Below, one piece after another: positions 9,235 to 19,655 of a stretch of 64,000 nucleotides of DNA; within the stretch, counting starts at the first letter, position 1; every line of letters begins with the position of its first letter. Made by a program: the position numbers and the translations under genes. The notes beneath the pieces were generated by a model, which made no database searches, was not told the origin of the DNA, and saw only the letters and a program-made list of their open reading frames with translations. This stretch comes from Petropleomorpha daqingensis. GTDB lineage: Bacteria > Actinomycetota > Actinomycetes > Mycobacteriales > Geodermatophilaceae. The stretch lies in contig NZ_JACBZT010000001.1 of the NCBI RefSeq assembly GCF_013408985.1, forward strand, positions 2,418,001 through 2,482,000. The letters are read 5' to 3'.

Positions 9235-11035
9235 CCTGCCGGCTGGTCGTGCCGTCGGGCTCGGTCTGGCAGCCGCCGGTCGTCGCCTGCGTCGTCCAGT
9301 TCAGGGTCTCGGTGCCGGTGAACGACGGGCGTTCCCCACCGGAGGTCTCCCCGGCGGTGAACGTGCCGGTGAACTGCACACCGGCGGTGAACGTCGATCC
9401 CGGCACGAGCTCGCCGGTGTCCTGGTTGATGCAGTTGTAGTCGATGGTCCGCGTGCCGGTGGCCTGCAGCGTCGTCCCGTCGTAGGTGAGGGTCCCGGAC
9501 CCGTCGGGCAGCGTGAACGAGCCCGAGCAGGGCGCCTCGGCGCAGTCCAGGCTGATCGTCCAGGTCGCCGATTCGGTCGTGCCCTCGTTCTCCCAGCTCG
9601 GGTGGCCGCTGACGACGGTCGCGCTCGCGGCGTACGAGCCGGCCGGCAGCGCCGGCTCCTCGGCCGCCGGGCTGGCCGATTCGGAACCGGCACCGGAGGG
9701 CGTCGATCCGCCGGCCGCGGTGGTCCCGCCGGGGGGCCGGTCGTTCCCCGTGGTCACCAGGATGATCACCACCACGATGACCGCGACGGCCGCGGCGACC
9801 CCGCCTCCGGCCAGCCACAGCAGCCGGCGCGACTGCCGCGCGCCGGTCTGCACCGGCGGTGGCACGGGGAGGAACGGTCCGGCAGGGGGCGGGGCGTACA
9901 CCGGCGGCGGGGGAGGCGCGGCGGCGATCGGCGGCGCGGCCGCCGGGGCCGGCACCGGGTTCTGGACGGCGACGGTCGGGAACGCGGTCGGCGGGGCAGC
10001 GACCGGCGGGGCAGCGACCGGGGGCGGCGCTGCCGGCGGCGCGACGGCGGCGGAGGCGAGCTTCGCCTGGCCCAGGACGCCCTCGACCGCCACGGTCGCG
10101 GGAGCGGCGGGGGCGGCCGTGCCGGCGACGGAGGAGGCGACGACGACCGGTGCCGCCGCAGCGCTCCCGCCACCGGCCACCGCCGCGGCCACGCCACCGG
10201 CGGCGGTCGCGGCGAGGCCGGACAGCGACGTCCGGGTGAACCAGTCCGCGCCGTACTGGCGGGCGGCGGCCGGTTCGAGCTCGGCCAGGAACGCCCCGGC
10301 GTCCGGGGGGCGCAGCGCGGGGTTCTTCGACAATGCGCGGTCGAGCAGGCCGGCCAGCTCCGGTCCGTGGCCCTCCAGCAGCGGCGGGGGCTGCTCCACG
10401 TGCGCGCGGGCGACGACGGCGGGGTCGACGCCGGGGAACGGCGGGCGCCCGGCGAGCAGGGTCCACAGGACGGCGGCCGACGAGTAGACGTCGGAGGCCG
10501 GCGTCCGCTGCCACCCGGTGATCGCCTCGGGGCTGGCGAACGCCGGCGTCCCCCCGGTTCCCGCGGTCCCGGCGGGGATGGCCAGACCGAAGTCGAGCAG
10601 CTTGGAGGTGCCGTCGGACGAGAGCATCAGGTTGTCCAGGCTGATGTCGCCGTGCACGATCCCGTGCCGGTGCGCGAACGCCAGCCCGGTGAGCGCGCCG
10701 TGCAGCACGGCCAGCGCGTCCTCGGGGCCGAGGCGGCCGTGCGTGGCCAGCACGCGGGACAGCTCCGCGCCGTCGACGTAGTCGCACACCAGCCACGCGC
10801 GGTCGGGCTCCTCGACGAACTCGTGGACGCCGACGATGTTGGGGTGCGAGAGCCCGGCGAGCAGGTGCGCCTCCCGGCGCAGCCGCTCGAGCGCGACCGG
10901 ATCGGTGCGCAGCGGTCCGGAGAGCTCCTTGACCGCCACGAGCCGGCCGGTGCCGGGCGACTGCGCCCGGTAGACCGTTCCGGTCGCGCCCTGGCCGAGC
11001 CGGTCGAGAACTGCATAGGGGCCGAAGCTGGTCAT
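9215..11035 (-). CDS. Membrane Ser/Thr protein kinase with atypical catalytic loop
   Basis: This is a 606-residue PknB-like kinase. The cytosolic kinase domain (about 8-265) has the Gly-rich loop [11 protein letters not shown]-anchoring Lys36 and DFG. The catalytic loop reads HGDISLDN (128-135): Asp130 and Asn135 are kept, but the Arg of HRD is Gly129 and the usual loop Lys is Ser132. A long Ala/Pro linker, one membrane helix (about 440-465) and a beta-rich external domain of about 140 residues with paired cysteines follow, probably a sensor. ATG 11035 has GGGGAGG upstream, buried in a hairpin. It is divergent from a second kinase. Confidence 0.9.
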   Translation of the reverse strand: MTSFGPYAVLDRLGQGATGTVYRAQSPGTGRLVAVKELSGPLRTDPVALERLRREAHLLAGLSHPNIVGVHEFVEEPDRAWLVCDYVDGAELSRVLATHGRLGPEDALAVLHGALTGLAFAHRHGIVHGDISLDNLMLSSDGTSKLLDFGLAIPAGTAGTGGTPAFASPEAITGWQRTPASDVYSSAAVLWTLLAGRPPFPGVDPAVVARAHVEQPPPLLEGHGPELAGLLDRALSKNPALRPPDAGAFLAELEPAAARQYGADWFTRTSLSGLAATAAGGVAAAVAGGGSAAAAPVVVASSVAGTAAPAAPATVAVEGVLGQAKLASAAVAPPAAPPPVAAPPVAAPPTAFPTVAVQNPVPAPAAAPPIAAAPPPPPVYAPPPAGPFLPVPPPVQTGARQSRRLLWLAGGGVAAAVAVIVVVIILVTTGNDRPPGGTTAAGGSTPSGAGSESASPAAEEPALPAGSYAASATVVSGHPSWENEGTTESATWTISLDCAEAPCSGSFTLPDGSGTLTYDGTTLQATGTRTIDYNCINQDTGELVPGSTFTAGVQFTGTFTAGETSGGERPSFTGTETLNWTTQATTGGCQTEPDGTTSRQVTLTPA

Positions 11036-11340
11036 CGCGGGCCTCCCCGTTGGAGGCCCCACAGCGGGTGCCTGTCGTCTGTGGGGTTGGCGGAGGTTAG
11101 TCCCAGCGGGTACGTCGCTGTACCGGCCGACGGCGAGGCACCCCCCTTTTGGCGGAATCGAGACCGCACCGACCGCGAGTGTCGTCACGCTCCGTGCACG
11201 CCCGCCCGCCGGATCCGGCATGTCGTGCCTGCGCGCAACTGTTCGTGACCGGCGCGTGTCCGGGTGAGTGGGACGTCGAACCCGTTGACGTGCGTGCCCT
11301 CGGGTCTGGATCCTGCCCGCGTGCACCCCGGTGACCGATC
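11036..11340. other. Divergent regulatory region between two kinase genes
   Basis: This 305-base gap holds no gene. The left 65 bases carry the minus-strand leader described separately. On the right, no convincing ribosome site or -10 is evident for the plus-strand kinase; GGATCC near 11308 and a second GTG at 11332 are the only landmarks. Confidence 0.5.
11039..11099 (-). promoter_or_regulatory. Kinase leader with ribosome-site-hiding hairpin
   Basis: On the minus strand, a -10 (TAACCT, 11094-11099) would start RNA near 11087. The RNA then offers stem 1 (CCCCACAG/CTGTGGGG, arms 11079-11086 and 11057-11064) and stem 2 (GGGCCTCC/GGAGGCCC, arms 11052-11059 and 11039-11046). Stem 2 contains the ribosome binding site and ends 3 bases before the ATG. 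The stems share bases 11057-11059, so they compete. Confidence 0.55.
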
Positions 11341-12732
11341 GTGACAGGCACGACCCGCCCGGTCCCGCGCGGCTACGAGCTGGTCCGCCTCCTCGGCGAG
11401 GGCGGGTTCGGCGAGGTCGTCCTCGCCCGGCACGTGGTCCTCGGGCGACTGGTCGCGATCAAGCGGGTGCACGCCTTCGCGCTCGGGTCCGCCGACGACC
11501 TGGCCCGTTTCGAGCGCGAGGCGAAGATCCTCGCCACCCTCGACCACCCGGCGGTGGTGCGGGTGCTCGACTTCCAGATCGACGAGCGCGGCGACGCGGC
11601 ACTGGTGATGGAGTACGTGCCCGGCAGCTCGCTGGACGCGCTGCTGCAGGACGGGCCGCTGGCCCCGGCGGCGGCCCTGCGCGTGCTCGGCGACGTCGCC
11701 GACGCCCTCACGGCGGGCGCGGCCCGCGGCATCGTGCACCGCGACATCAAGTCGGCCAACGTCTTCGTGCAGCCGGACGGCTCGGCCAAGCTCGGCGACT
11801 TCGGGATCGCGCGGATGCTGGGTGACCCGGCGGTCTTCCGGACGACCGACGGGTCGGTGCGCGGCACCCCGGGCTACATGGCACCGGAGGCCGGACTCGG
11901 CGAGGGCGCCGTCGACGCCCGCACCGACGCGTACGCCTTCGCCGTCCTCGCCTTCGAGACCCTCACCGGGCAGCTGCCGTTCCCCGGTCTGGACATGGCC
12001 CAGGCCCTGGTCGCGCACTACTCGGTGGTCCCCCCGTCGGCGGACGCCGTGGTGCCCGGCTTCCCGGCGGCCGCGGCGGCCGCGCTGGCCGACGGCCTGT
12101 CGAAGGACCCCGCGCGGCGCCCCCTGCCGCGGGAACTGGTCGACCGGCTCCAGGCGGTGCCGGCAGCCGAGTGGCCGGCCTCGCTCACCGGCGCCGGGCG
12201 CGCCCCGGCCTCGCCGACCACCGTCGGCCGCCCGTCCGCGCGGGAGGCCGCCCCTCCGACGGTGCTCCAGGCGCCCCGCTCGGTTCCGCAGCTGCCCGTG
12301 GTCCCGACCCGGCGTCGGCGACGGCGGACGTCCTGGATCGTCGTGGCGGCGCTCGTCGCCGCGGCGGCCGTCGGGGTGGCCGTGTGGCGGCTGTGGCCGT
12401 CGTCCGCACCGGACGCGCTCGCCGTGGAGTCGGTGACGACGACCCTGGACCCCGCGAACGGCGGCGGCGGGTGCCCGTCGGCGTCCTACCGGGTGGCTGC
12501 GTCGGTGACCACCAACGGCGGCCCGGGGACGCTCGCGTTCTCCTGGGAGCTGCCCGGCGGCCGCACCGCCGGGGCGGACTCGGTCGCGGTGGAGGAGGGG
12601 CAGCGGCAGGTCGAGCTGTCGCTGTCCTTCGAGCTGACCGGGAGCGCCGCCGTGTCGGGCGCGCCGGTGCTGGTGGTCACCGCGCCGGACGCCCGGCGGG
12701 TGAGCGCGCCACCGGTCGCCTACACCTGCTGA
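11341..12732 (+). CDS. Membrane Ser/Thr protein kinase (canonical)
   Basis: The 463-residue kinase has a cytosolic catalytic domain (about 10-270) with GEGGFGEV, Lys41, a full HRDIKSAN loop (133-140), DFG and an APE-like PGYMAPEA segment. A Pro/Ala/Arg linker leads to one membrane helix at about 330-350 and a small external domain of about 100 residues with a cysteine near each end. It probably phosphorylates cell-envelope or division proteins in response to an external cue. GTG 11341 lacks a clear ribosome site. It is divergent from the atypical kinase and 23 bases ahead of cysS. Confidence 0.92.
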   Translation: MTGTTRPVPRGYELVRLLGEGGFGEVVLARHVVLGRLVAIKRVHAFALGSADDLARFEREAKILATLDHPAVVRVLDFQIDERGDAALVMEYVPGSSLDALLQDGPLAPAAALRVLGDVADALTAGAARGIVHRDIKSANVFVQPDGSAKLGDFGIARMLGDPAVFRTTDGSVRGTPGYMAPEAGLGEGAVDARTDAYAFAVLAFETLTGQLPFPGLDMAQALVAHYSVVPPSADAVVPGFPAAAAAALADGLSKDPARRPLPRELVDRLQAVPAAEWPASLTGAGRAPASPTTVGRPSAREAAPPTVLQAPRSVPQLPVVPTRRRRRRTSWIVVAALVAAAAVGVAVWRLWPSSAPDALAVESVTTTLDPANGGGGCPSASYRVAASVTTNGGPGTLAFSWELPGGRTAGADSVAVEEGQRQVELSLSFELTGSAAVSGAPVLVVTAPDARRVSAPPVAYTC

Positions 12733-12742
12733 GCTGCGTCCG

Positions 12743-12748
12743 TAGACT
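12743..12748 (+). promoter_or_regulatory. -10 hexamer for cysS
   Basis: TAGACT, 7 bases, then the cysS GTG at 12756, with no ribosome site. It lies in the 23-base gap after the kinase gene, so cysS can be transcribed on its own as a leaderless mRNA. Confidence 0.55.
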
Positions 12749-12755
12749 TCGCGCA

Positions 12756-14159
12756 GTGAGCCTCCGCCTGTACGACACGGCCGCCCGCGCCGTGCGTGAC
12801 TTCACGCCCCTGCGTGCGGGACAGGCCTCCATGTACGTCTGCGGGCTCACCGTCCAGGGTCCGCCGCACATCGGCCACGTCCGCGCCGCGCTCGTCTTCG
12901 ACGTGCTGCGCCGGTGGCTGGAGCGCGGGCACGGCCTCGACGTGACGCTGGTCCGCAACGTCACCGACATCGACGACAAGATCCTCGCCAAGGCGGCCGA
13001 GCACGGCGTGCCGTGGTGGGGGTGGGCGTACGAGAACGAGCGCGCCTGCACCCGGGCCTACGACGTCCTCGGCATCCGGCCGCCCACCTACGAGCCGCGC
13101 GCGACCGGCCACGTGACCGACATGGTGGAGCTGATGCAGCGGCTGCTCGACGGGGGGCACGCCTACGCCGTCGACGGCGACGTCTACTTCGACGTCCGCT
13201 CCTTCCCCGAGTACGGCGCGCTGACCGGGCAGAAGCTGGCGGACCTGCAGCCGGCCGACGACGTGGTCGACGCCGCGCGCAAGCGCGATCCGCGCGACTT
13301 CGCGCTGTGGAAGGCGCACAAGGACGGCGAGCCGGAGACCGCCTCGTGGCCGACGCCGTGGGGCCGTGGCCGCCCGGGTTGGCACCTCGAGTGCTCGGCG
13401 ATGGCCGAGCGCTACCTCGGGCCGGAGTTCGACATCCACGGCGGCGGGCTGGACCTGCGCTTCCCGCACCACGAGAACGAGCAGGCGCAGTCGCGGGCGG
13501 TCGGCGACGCCTTCGCGCAGTACTGGGTGCACAACAGCTGGGTGACCCTCGGCGGCGAGAAGATGAGCAAGTCGCTGGGCAACACCGCGCTGGTCGACGA
13601 GGTGGTCAAGCGGGTCCGCCCCGTGGAACTGCGCTACTACCTGGCCTCGCCGCACTACCGCTCGACGATCGAGTTCACCGACGAGGCGCTGCAGGAAGCG
13701 GCCGCCGGCTACCGGCGCATCGAGTCGTTCGTGCAGCGGGCGACCGAGCGCTTCGGGGCCGACGGCGACCTGGGCACGCGCGAGGCCGCCTTCGACGAGG
13801 CCATGGACGACGACCTCGGCACGCCGGCCGCCATCGCGGTGGTGCACGCCGCGGTGCGCAGCGGGAACACGGCGCTCGACCGGGGGGACGACGCGGAGGC
13901 GGAGAAGGCGCTCGGCTCGGTCCGGGCGATGCTCGACGTGCTCGGCCTCGACCCGCTCGACCCGGCCTGGGCCGCGGGCGGCGACGAGAAGCTCGCCGAC
14001 GTCACCGACGGGCTCGTGCAGCTGGCGCTCGAGCAGCGGCAGGCGGCCCGGGCCCGCAAGGACTTCGCGGCCGCCGACGCGGTCCGCGACCAGCTCGCGG
14101 CGCTCGGGGTCGTCGTCGAGGACACCCCCCAGGGACCCCGATGGGAGTTGGCGCGCTGA
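12756..14159 (+). CDS. cysS: Cysteinyl-tRNA synthetase
   Basis: CysRS charges tRNA-Cys. The class I signatures HIGH (residues 38-41) and KMSKS (269-273) are present, with the zinc-binding cysteine in the N-terminal MYVCG motif and further Cys/His ligands near LECSAMA and FPHHENE. At 467 residues it has the full C-terminal anticodon-binding region, which separates it from the shorter mycothiol enzyme MshC. GTG 12756 is chosen on the leaderless promoter; the frame is open upstream inside the kinase gene. The rlmB ATG overlaps its stop (TGATG). Confidence 0.95.
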   Translation: MSLRLYDTAARAVRDFTPLRAGQASMYVCGLTVQGPPHIGHVRAALVFDVLRRWLERGHGLDVTLVRNVTDIDDKILAKAAEHGVPWWGWAYENERACTRAYDVLGIRPPTYEPRATGHVTDMVELMQRLLDGGHAYAVDGDVYFDVRSFPEYGALTGQKLADLQPADDVVDAARKRDPRDFALWKAHKDGEPETASWPTPWGRGRPGWHLECSAMAERYLGPEFDIHGGGLDLRFPHHENEQAQSRAVGDAFAQYWVHNSWVTLGGEKMSKSLGNTALVDEVVKRVRPVELRYYLASPHYRSTIEFTDEALQEAAAGYRRIESFVQRATERFGADGDLGTREAAFDEAMDDDLGTPAAIAVVHAAVRSGNTALDRGDDAEAEKALGSVRAMLDVLGLDPLDPAWAAGGDEKLADVTDGLVQLALEQRQAARARKDFAAADAVRDQLAALGVVVEDTPQGPRWELAR

Positions 14160-15112
14160 TGGCGGGCAACAGTCAGCGCCGCGGAGCGCGCCAGTCGACC
14201 AGCAAGAAGGGCGCCAGCGCCGGTACGGGCGGCAAGGGTCGCCGGGCGCTCGCCGGGCGGGGCGCGACCCCGCGGGCCGAGGAGCGCACGGGTCACCCGG
14301 CGCAGCGGCGGGCCGCCGCCGAGGCGCGGCAGCGCGCCGACCGTGCCCGTCAGCGGCAGCGGGCCGAGGAGGCGCCGGAGCTGCTGCTCGGTCGCAACCC
14401 GGTGCTCGAGGCGCTGCGCGCGGAGATCCCGGCCACCGCGCTGTACGTCGTCCCCGACGTCGTCCGCACCGACGAGCGCGTCACCGAGTCGGTGCAGCTC
14501 GCCGCCGACCGGGGGCTGCCGCTGCTGGAGGTCGGCAAGGCCGAGTTCGACCGGATGTCCGGCGGCGCGCTGCACCAGGGCGTCGGTCTGCAGGTACCGC
14601 CGTACGGCTACGCGCACCCCGACGACCTGCTCGCCCTCGCGCACGACTCCGGCCGGCCGCCGCTGATCGTCGCCATGGACGGCGTCACCGACCCGCGCAA
14701 CCTCGGCGCCGTCGTCCGCTCGGCCGCCGCGTTCGGGGCGCACGGCGTCGTCGTGCCCCAGCGGCGGGCGGTCGGCATGACCGCCTCGGCCTGGCGGACC
14801 AGCGCCGGCGCCGCGGCCCGGCTGCGGGTCGCCCGGGCGGTCAACCTGTCCCGCACGCTGGCGGACTACCAGAAGGCCGGCCTGATGACGGTCGGTCTGG
14901 CCGGCGACGGCGACGTCGACCTGCACGAGTACGACGGCTTCGCCGATCCGGTCGCGCTGGTCGTCGGCGCGGAGGGCACCGGTCTGTCGCGGCTGGTGCG
15001 CGAGCACTGCGACGTCGTCGTCCGGATCCCGATCTCCCGCGAGACCGAGTCGCTCAACGTGAGCGTCGCCGCGGGCATCGCCCTCTACGCGGCAGCCCGC
15101 GCCCGCGGCTAG
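14159..15112 (+). CDS. rlmB: 23S rRNA (guanosine-2'-O-)-methyltransferase RlmB-like (SpoU family)
   Basis: This 317-residue SPOUT methyltransferase modifies the ribose of a 23S rRNA guanosine, G2251 in E. coli. An Arg/Lys-rich disordered N-terminus of about 75 residues precedes the substrate-binding domain. The three SpoU motifs are [13 protein letters not shown] (near 181), [11 protein letters not shown] (near 267) and [14 protein letters not shown] (near 299), which form the knotted SAM site. Translational coupling to cysS is the common actinobacterial arrangement. The stop shares CTAG with the opposing DUF445 gene. Confidence 0.92.
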   Translation: MAGNSQRRGARQSTSKKGASAGTGGKGRRALAGRGATPRAEERTGHPAQRRAAAEARQRADRARQRQRAEEAPELLLGRNPVLEALRAEIPATALYVVPDVVRTDERVTESVQLAADRGLPLLEVGKAEFDRMSGGALHQGVGLQVPPYGYAHPDDLLALAHDSGRPPLIVAMDGVTDPRNLGAVVRSAAAFGAHGVVVPQRRAVGMTASAWRTSAGAAARLRVARAVNLSRTLADYQKAGLMTVGLAGDGDVDLHEYDGFADPVALVVGAEGTGLSRLVREHCDVVVRIPISRETESLNVSVAAGIALYAAARARG

Positions 15113-16395
15113 GAGATCAGCTGGGCGACGGTGTAGATCACCAGGCCCGCGAGACCGCCCACCACCGTGCCGTTGACCCGGATCCACTGCAGGTCGCGGC
15201 CGACCTGCAGCTCGATGCGGCGGCTGGTCTCGTCGGTGTCCCAGCGCTGGACGGTGCTGCCCACCAGGTCGGCGACGTCGCCGGAGAAGCGCTCCACCAG
15301 GTAGCCGGCGACCGTGTGCGCGTGGCGCTGCACGAGCTCGCGGACCTTCGGGTCGGTCTGCAGCAGCCGGGCCAGGTCGCGGATCATCCCGGTCACGCGG
15401 GCGCGCAGCTCCGACTCCGGGTCGGCCGCCGCGGTCAGGACGGCGTTCTTCGCATTGGTCCACAGCGACCCCGACCACTGCCGCACGGCGGGGTGCTCCA
15501 GGAGGTCCTTCTTGAACTCCTCGACCCGCGCGGCGGTCGACGGGTCGGTGCGCAGTGCGTGGATGTAGGCCTGCAGGCGGGCCTCGTAGGCGCGGCGCAG
15601 TTCGTGCTGCGGGTCGGAACCGACCTCCTCCAGGAACTGCTGCACGCCGTTGAAGGCGCGGGTGAAGACGCGGTCGTCCACCCAGTCCGGCACCCACACG
15701 GGGGAGGCGTCGCCCAGCTGCGCGCGGAAGACGACGCGGTTCTCCTCGAGGAAGCGGGCCAGACCGCGCAGCGCGACCGACAGCACCTCCTGGTGCCGGT
15801 CGCCCTCGACCACGAGCTCGAGCACGCGGGCGAGGATCGGCGCGGCCGGGGTGCCGTGCAGCTTGCGGTCGACCAGCCCGGCGACGGCCGGCTGCAGGTC
15901 CTCGTCGCGGAGCAGGTCGGTCAGGGCCGTGAGCCCGGCCGAGGCGTCCCCGGCGAGCCGCTCCGCCCGGCCGGGTGCGGCCAGGAAGGCGCCGAGCCGG
16001 CCCGGGACGTCGATCGTGGTCAGCTTGTCCTCGACCACGGCCCGGGTGAGGAAGTTCTCCTGGACGAAGGTGCCCAGGCTCGCGCCGATCTGGTCCTTCT
16101 TGCGCGGGATGACCGCGGTGTGGGGGATCGGCAGCCCCATCGGGTGCCGGAACAGCGCGGTGACGGCGAACCAGTCGGCGAGCGCGCCGACCATCGAGGC
16201 CTCCGCCGTCGCCCGGACGTAGCCGACCCACGCGCCGGCGTCGGAGCCGATCAGCACGCAGGCCAGGAAGACCGCCGCCGCTAGCAGGAACAGGCCCGTC
16301 GCCAGCCGCTTCATGCGCGCGAGATCGCGGGCCCGCTGGGGATCGTCGAGGGACCCCGCGAGCGGCGCGGAAGGGCGGAGGGCCGGCACCTCCAC
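15109..16395 (-). CDS. DUF445 family membrane protein
   Basis: The 428-residue product has a hydrophobic N-terminal helix after MKRLATG, the conserved [20 protein letters not shown] region, a long amphipathic helical middle rich in Arg/Glu/Leu, and a C-terminal membrane helix ([13 protein letters not shown]). This matches the DUF445/YjiN family; its role is not established. GTG 16395 is chosen because family members carry a short [14 protein letters not shown] lead-in, but ATG 16314 or GTG 16389 are possible starts. Confidence 0.85.
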   Translation of the reverse strand: MEVPALRPSAPLAGSLDDPQRARDLARMKRLATGLFLLAAAVFLACVLIGSDAGAWVGYVRATAEASMVGALADWFAVTALFRHPMGLPIPHTAVIPRKKDQIGASLGTFVQENFLTRAVVEDKLTTIDVPGRLGAFLAAPGRAERLAGDASAGLTALTDLLRDEDLQPAVAGLVDRKLHGTPAAPILARVLELVVEGDRHQEVLSVALRGLARFLEENRVVFRAQLGDASPVWVPDWVDDRVFTRAFNGVQQFLEEVGSDPQHELRRAYEARLQAYIHALRTDPSTAARVEEFKKDLLEHPAVRQWSGSLWTNAKNAVLTAAADPESELRARVTGMIRDLARLLQTDPKVRELVQRHAHTVAGYLVERFSGDVADLVGSTVQRWDTDETSRRIELQVGRDLQWIRVNGTVVGGLAGLVIYTVAQLIS

Positions 16396-16422
16396 CAGCC
16401 TACGACCAGGACGGTGGGACGA

Positions 16423-16465
16423 CGACGACCCCGGCACGTCAGGGGGGACAGCGCCGGGGTCGTCG
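16423..16465 (-). terminator. Hairpin downstream of the HtrA protease gene
   Basis: CGACGACCCCGGC (16423-16435) pairs perfectly with 16453-16465 across a 17-base loop. It lies just past the protease stop on the minus strand. No T-run follows, as is common in GC-rich actinobacteria. Confidence 0.6.
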
Positions 16466-16486
16466 GTCGGGGGACGGCTCGTGCCG

Positions 16487-17878
16487 TCAGCTGGTGGAGG
16501 TCCCCAGGGTCACGTCGATCTTCTGGGTGTCGTTGCCGCGGTGGACCGTCAGCGTGACCTTCGTGTTCGGCGCCTCGCTGCGCACCGCTGCGGTGAGGTC
16601 GGTCGAGCTCGCGACCGCGCGGTCGTCGAGCGCGGTGATCACGTCACCGGCCTGCAGACCGGCGTCGGCGGCCGCGCTGCCCTGCTGCACCTGCACCACC
16701 TCGGCGCCGATGCCCACCTGGGAGTTCGTGCCGTCGGACGCGGTCTGGGCGCTGACCCCGAGGACGGCGTGGGTGGCCGAGCCGTTCTCGATGATCTCCT
16801 TGGCGATCCGCTGCGCGGTGTCGCTGGGGATGGCGAAACCGACGCCGATGTTGCCGCTCTGGGACTGGTTGCCGGGCGCCTCGGAGGCGACCGAGGCGAT
16901 CGCCGTGTTGATCCCGATCACCTCACCGGCGGCGTTGACCAGCGCGCCGCCGGAGTTGCCCGGGTTGATCGCGGCGTCGGTCTGGATCGCGTCGATGACG
17001 GTCGCGTCGCTCTGCGACGAGCCGGTCTGCACGGCCCGGTTGGTGGCGCTGATGATGCCGTCGGTGACGGTGTTCTCCAGGCCCAGCGGCGCGCCGATGG
17101 CCACCGCGACGTCCCCGACCTGGACCTTGTCCGAGTTGGCGAACGTGGCGGGGGTCAGGTTGCTCGCGCCGTCCAGCTTCACCACGGCGAGGTCGCTCGA
17201 CGGGTCGGTGCCCACGACCTCGGCGTCGTACAGCGTGCCGTCCGCGGCGCGCACCTGGATGTCGGCGTTGCTGGCCTGGCCCTCGAGGGTCACCACGTGG
17301 TTGTTGGTCAGCACGTAGCCGTCGTCGGTGAGGACGACGCCCGACCCGCTGCCCGCGCTGTTCGCGCTGGTCACGTAGATGGTCACCACGCTCGGTGCGG
17401 CCTTCGCCGCGGCGGCGGTGGCGGTGGTGGCGTTGTTCGGGTCCTTGATCGTCACGTTCTGCGCCGCCACGGGCGAGGACGTCGTGTCGTGCGAGGTGCC
17501 GACGAGGGCCACCACGCCGGCGCCCGCGCCGCCGCCGATCACCGCGCCGGCGACCAGACCGGCGATGCCGATTCGCACCTTGCCCGAGCGCCGGGGCTGC
17601 GTCGCCGGCGCCGCGGGCGGCAGGCCACCGGCGTACGAGGGGACGCCGAAGACCGGGGCGCCGGCCGGGGGCGCGAACTGCTGCTGCGCGAACGGCTGCT
17701 GCGGGACCTCCTGGTGCGGAACCTGCTCGTACGGCTGCGGCGGCAGCCACGGGGCCTGGTGGGGCATCGCCGGCTGCTGGGGCGGGACGTCCGCGGCGGG
17801 GGGCTGCGTCGCGCCCTCCCCGGCCGAAGGCGTCCGCGGGTCGTTCCCCGCGGCGTCGGGGTGTCCGTGCTCGGTCAC
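16487..17878 (-). CDS. HtrA/DegP-like serine protease with PDZ domain
   Basis: This 463-residue envelope protease has a cytosolic Pro/Gln-rich N-terminus of about 100 residues, one membrane helix (about 105-130), a trypsin-like domain and a C-terminal PDZ domain. The catalytic triad is His194 (TNNHVV), Asp229 (SSDLAVV) and Ser309 (GNSGGAL). Such membrane-anchored proteases (PepD type) degrade or refold damaged secreted proteins. GTG 17878 is preceded by GGAGGGAGGA about 9 bases upstream; the longer frame adds an Arg-rich stretch without a ribosome site. Confidence 0.93.
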   Translation of the reverse strand: MTEHGHPDAAGNDPRTPSAGEGATQPPAADVPPQQPAMPHQAPWLPPQPYEQVPHQEVPQQPFAQQQFAPPAGAPVFGVPSYAGGLPPAAPATQPRRSGKVRIGIAGLVAGAVIGGGAGAGVVALVGTSHDTTSSPVAAQNVTIKDPNNATTATAAAAKAAPSVVTIYVTSANSAGSGSGVVLTDDGYVLTNNHVVTLEGQASNADIQVRAADGTLYDAEVVGTDPSSDLAVVKLDGASNLTPATFANSDKVQVGDVAVAIGAPLGLENTVTDGIISATNRAVQTGSSQSDATVIDAIQTDAAINPGNSGGALVNAAGEVIGINTAIASVASEAPGNQSQSGNIGVGFAIPSDTAQRIAKEIIENGSATHAVLGVSAQTASDGTNSQVGIGAEVVQVQQGSAAADAGLQAGDVITALDDRAVASSTDLTAAVRSEAPNTKVTLTVHRGNDTQKIDVTLGTSTS

Positions 17879-18113
17879 TGCTGAAGTCCTCCCTCCGCGC
17901 GGCCGTCGTGGCCGGCGTTCTGCATCGACCATCGGCCGCCGCCCTGACCCGCTGCTGGAGGGTCGCTGTGAGTCCTCTGTACGTGCACGGAGCGCGGTTC
18001 CCGGCGACGTGGCCTGGGTAGTGCCGTTTCCGACGAGCGGGAGTGACGGGTCTCACGGCGGCCTGGGCGACCGCGGATCACCGTTGTCCGGTCCCGCCTG
18101 CTGGAGGCTGCCC

Positions 18114-18839
18114 GTGCCCACCCGCGGTCCGTTCGTCCAGGTTCTCCTGGGAGTCGCCGTCGTCCTCGCCGCGGCGCTCGCGCTGGTCGGTGGGGTGGCC
18201 CTGCGCGCGTCCGGTGTCGTCGCCGTCCTGCTGGCCGGTGCGGTCGCCGCCTGCCTGGCCGCCGGCGTCGCACGCGAGACGACCGGTGCCGCGCACCTGC
18301 CCGCGCCGGAGGCCGCCGCGCTGGCGGCGGGCTGGACAGTGGGCTCGCTCCTGGTGCTCTCGGGCACGGCGGCCCTCGGCGGAGGGCTGGCCGCCGTCCT
18401 GACCGGTGCCGCCGGGGCGATCGTGGGGCTGGCCGTCTGGCTGATCCGCTCCCCGCACCCCAGCCGCGACATGTCCCCGCACACGCTGACCGCCGAGGTG
18501 GCCGGGGCGCCGGCCGCCGCGCCCATGCCGGCCGCGCCGTGGCACGCCGCCACGGTCGGCCGCTTCGACCCGGCGGGGTCGGCCCGCCTGAGCGCGCCGC
18601 TGACCGAGCTGCCGACCGCCGCTCTGGGCCGTGAGTGGCTGCTGACGACCGCCGCGCTGGCCGGGCGGCTGGAACCCTCGGCGCGCGAGTCGATCGTGCG
18701 GCGGCGGCAGGAGGCCCTCGACGAGCTCGAGCGCCGCGACGCCGACGGGTTCGCGCGCTGGCTGGCCGCGGGGCCGGCGCCGGGCAGCGACCCCGCCGAC
18801 TTCGTGCACGGCGAGCCGGCGAGCGGCCGGGACGCCTGA
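18114..18839 (+). CDS. Integral membrane protein of unknown function
   Basis: The 241-residue product has four hydrophobic segments in residues 5-105 and a soluble C-terminal half of about 130 residues rich in Arg/Glu/Ala. The N-terminal part is almost pure Ala/Val/Leu/Gly. I do not recognise a family. GTG 18114 follows GGAGG by 6-7 bases, which decides the start; the frame stays open upstream through the divergent gap. It is divergent from the HtrA protease and ends 5 bases from the opposing cupredoxin gene. Confidence 0.75.
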   Translation: MPTRGPFVQVLLGVAVVLAAALALVGGVALRASGVVAVLLAGAVAACLAAGVARETTGAAHLPAPEAAALAAGWTVGSLLVLSGTAALGGGLAAVLTGAAGAIVGLAVWLIRSPHPSRDMSPHTLTAEVAGAPAAAPMPAAPWHAATVGRFDPAGSARLSAPLTELPTAALGREWLLTTAALAGRLEPSARESIVRRRQEALDELERRDADGFARWLAAGPAPGSDPADFVHGEPASGRDA

Positions 18840-18844
18840 GGGGG

Positions 18845-19234
18845 CTACTTCACGACCAGGGTCCCGTGCATCTCCGGGTGGAAGGTGCAGTGGAACGGAT
18901 AGGACCCGGCCTTCGACGGTGCGGTGAAGCTGCTGGCCCCGCTGTTCGCCTGGTCGTCGAAGGCGTTGCCGCTGTCCGCGGTGACCGTGTGCGCGATCGA
19001 GTCCTCGTTGTTCACGTTGATCGTCACGCCCGGGGCCACCGAGGTCGGCGTCGTGTACTTGAAGTCCTTGATCGTGATGGTGGCCGCTGCCGCGCCGGCA
19101 GACGAACCCGTGGCGCCGTTCGAGTCGGGGCCCGATCCGCAGGCGGTTCCCGTGGTCAGGAACACTGCGCAGACGCAGGCCACCACGGCTCTCCGCATCC
19201 GCAGACCGGACGTCGCTGCTCGGGTCTCCACCAT
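18845..19234 (-). CDS. Cupredoxin-like (blue copper) lipoprotein
   Basis: This is a 129-residue secreted electron carrier or copper-binding protein. A signal peptide ends at a plausible lipobox, GTAC, with Cys32 as lipid anchor. The mature beta-sandwich keeps the type 1 copper ligands His82 (IAHTV), Cys116, His119 and Met122 (in HCTFHPEMHG), the plastocyanin/amicyanin spacing. ATG 19234 follows a GAGCGAGGA ribosome site; a longer GTG start at 19258 is less likely. Its partner is unknown; the P450 operon upstream on the same strand is 115 bases away. Confidence 0.88.
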   Translation of the reverse strand: MVETRAATSGLRMRRAVVACVCAVFLTTGTACGSGPDSNGATGSSAGAAAATITIKDFKYTTPTSVAPGVTINVNNEDSIAHTVTADSGNAFDDQANSGASSFTAPSKAGSYPFHCTFHPEMHGTLVVK

Positions 19235-19349
19235 GGCCGTCCTCGCTCCCAACGGCACCGGTCGCCGTTGACCGGCGCCCCTCCGAAGGATGGCCCCGCG
19301 ACGGCGCTCGTGGCGATGAAAATCCCCCGATCCGCCACTTCTTCGAGCG

Positions 19350-19655
19350 TCAGGCCCGCAGCCGGCGCCAGGCGACCGGGACCGCCCAGCCGAGGGCGAG
19401 CCCGACCATGCGGAAGCCTGCAGCAGGACTGGGTCCGTCCGCGTAGAGCCGTCGCTCGACGGTCCAGATGAGACCGACGGCGCCGACGATGACCGCGGCC
19501 ATCGGCGTGACGATCCACGGGTTCCGGGTGGTCCAGGACGAGCGTCCGGTGGCCAGGGCGAGGACCACCCCGGTCACGGTGGCCGCCCAGACGAGCGCGA
19601 CCACGGCCAGGTAGGCGGCGGCCAGGGGCTTCGACAGCCGGTCGGTCCCCGTCAC
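19350..19655 (-). CDS. Small membrane protein coupled to the P450 gene
   Basis: The 101-residue product has two clear membrane helices (about 12-35 and 47-65) and possibly a third short hydrophobic stretch near the Arg-rich C-terminus. The family is unknown. Its GTG overlaps the stop of the P450 fusion (GTGA), so the two are translated in step. It might anchor the enzyme or handle a hydrophobic substrate, but that is inference only. Confidence 0.7.
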   Translation of the reverse strand: MTGTDRLSKPLAAAYLAVVALVWAATVTGVVLALATGRSSWTTRNPWIVTPMAAVIVGAVGLIWTVERRLYADGPSPAAGFRMVGLALGWAVPVAWRRLRA

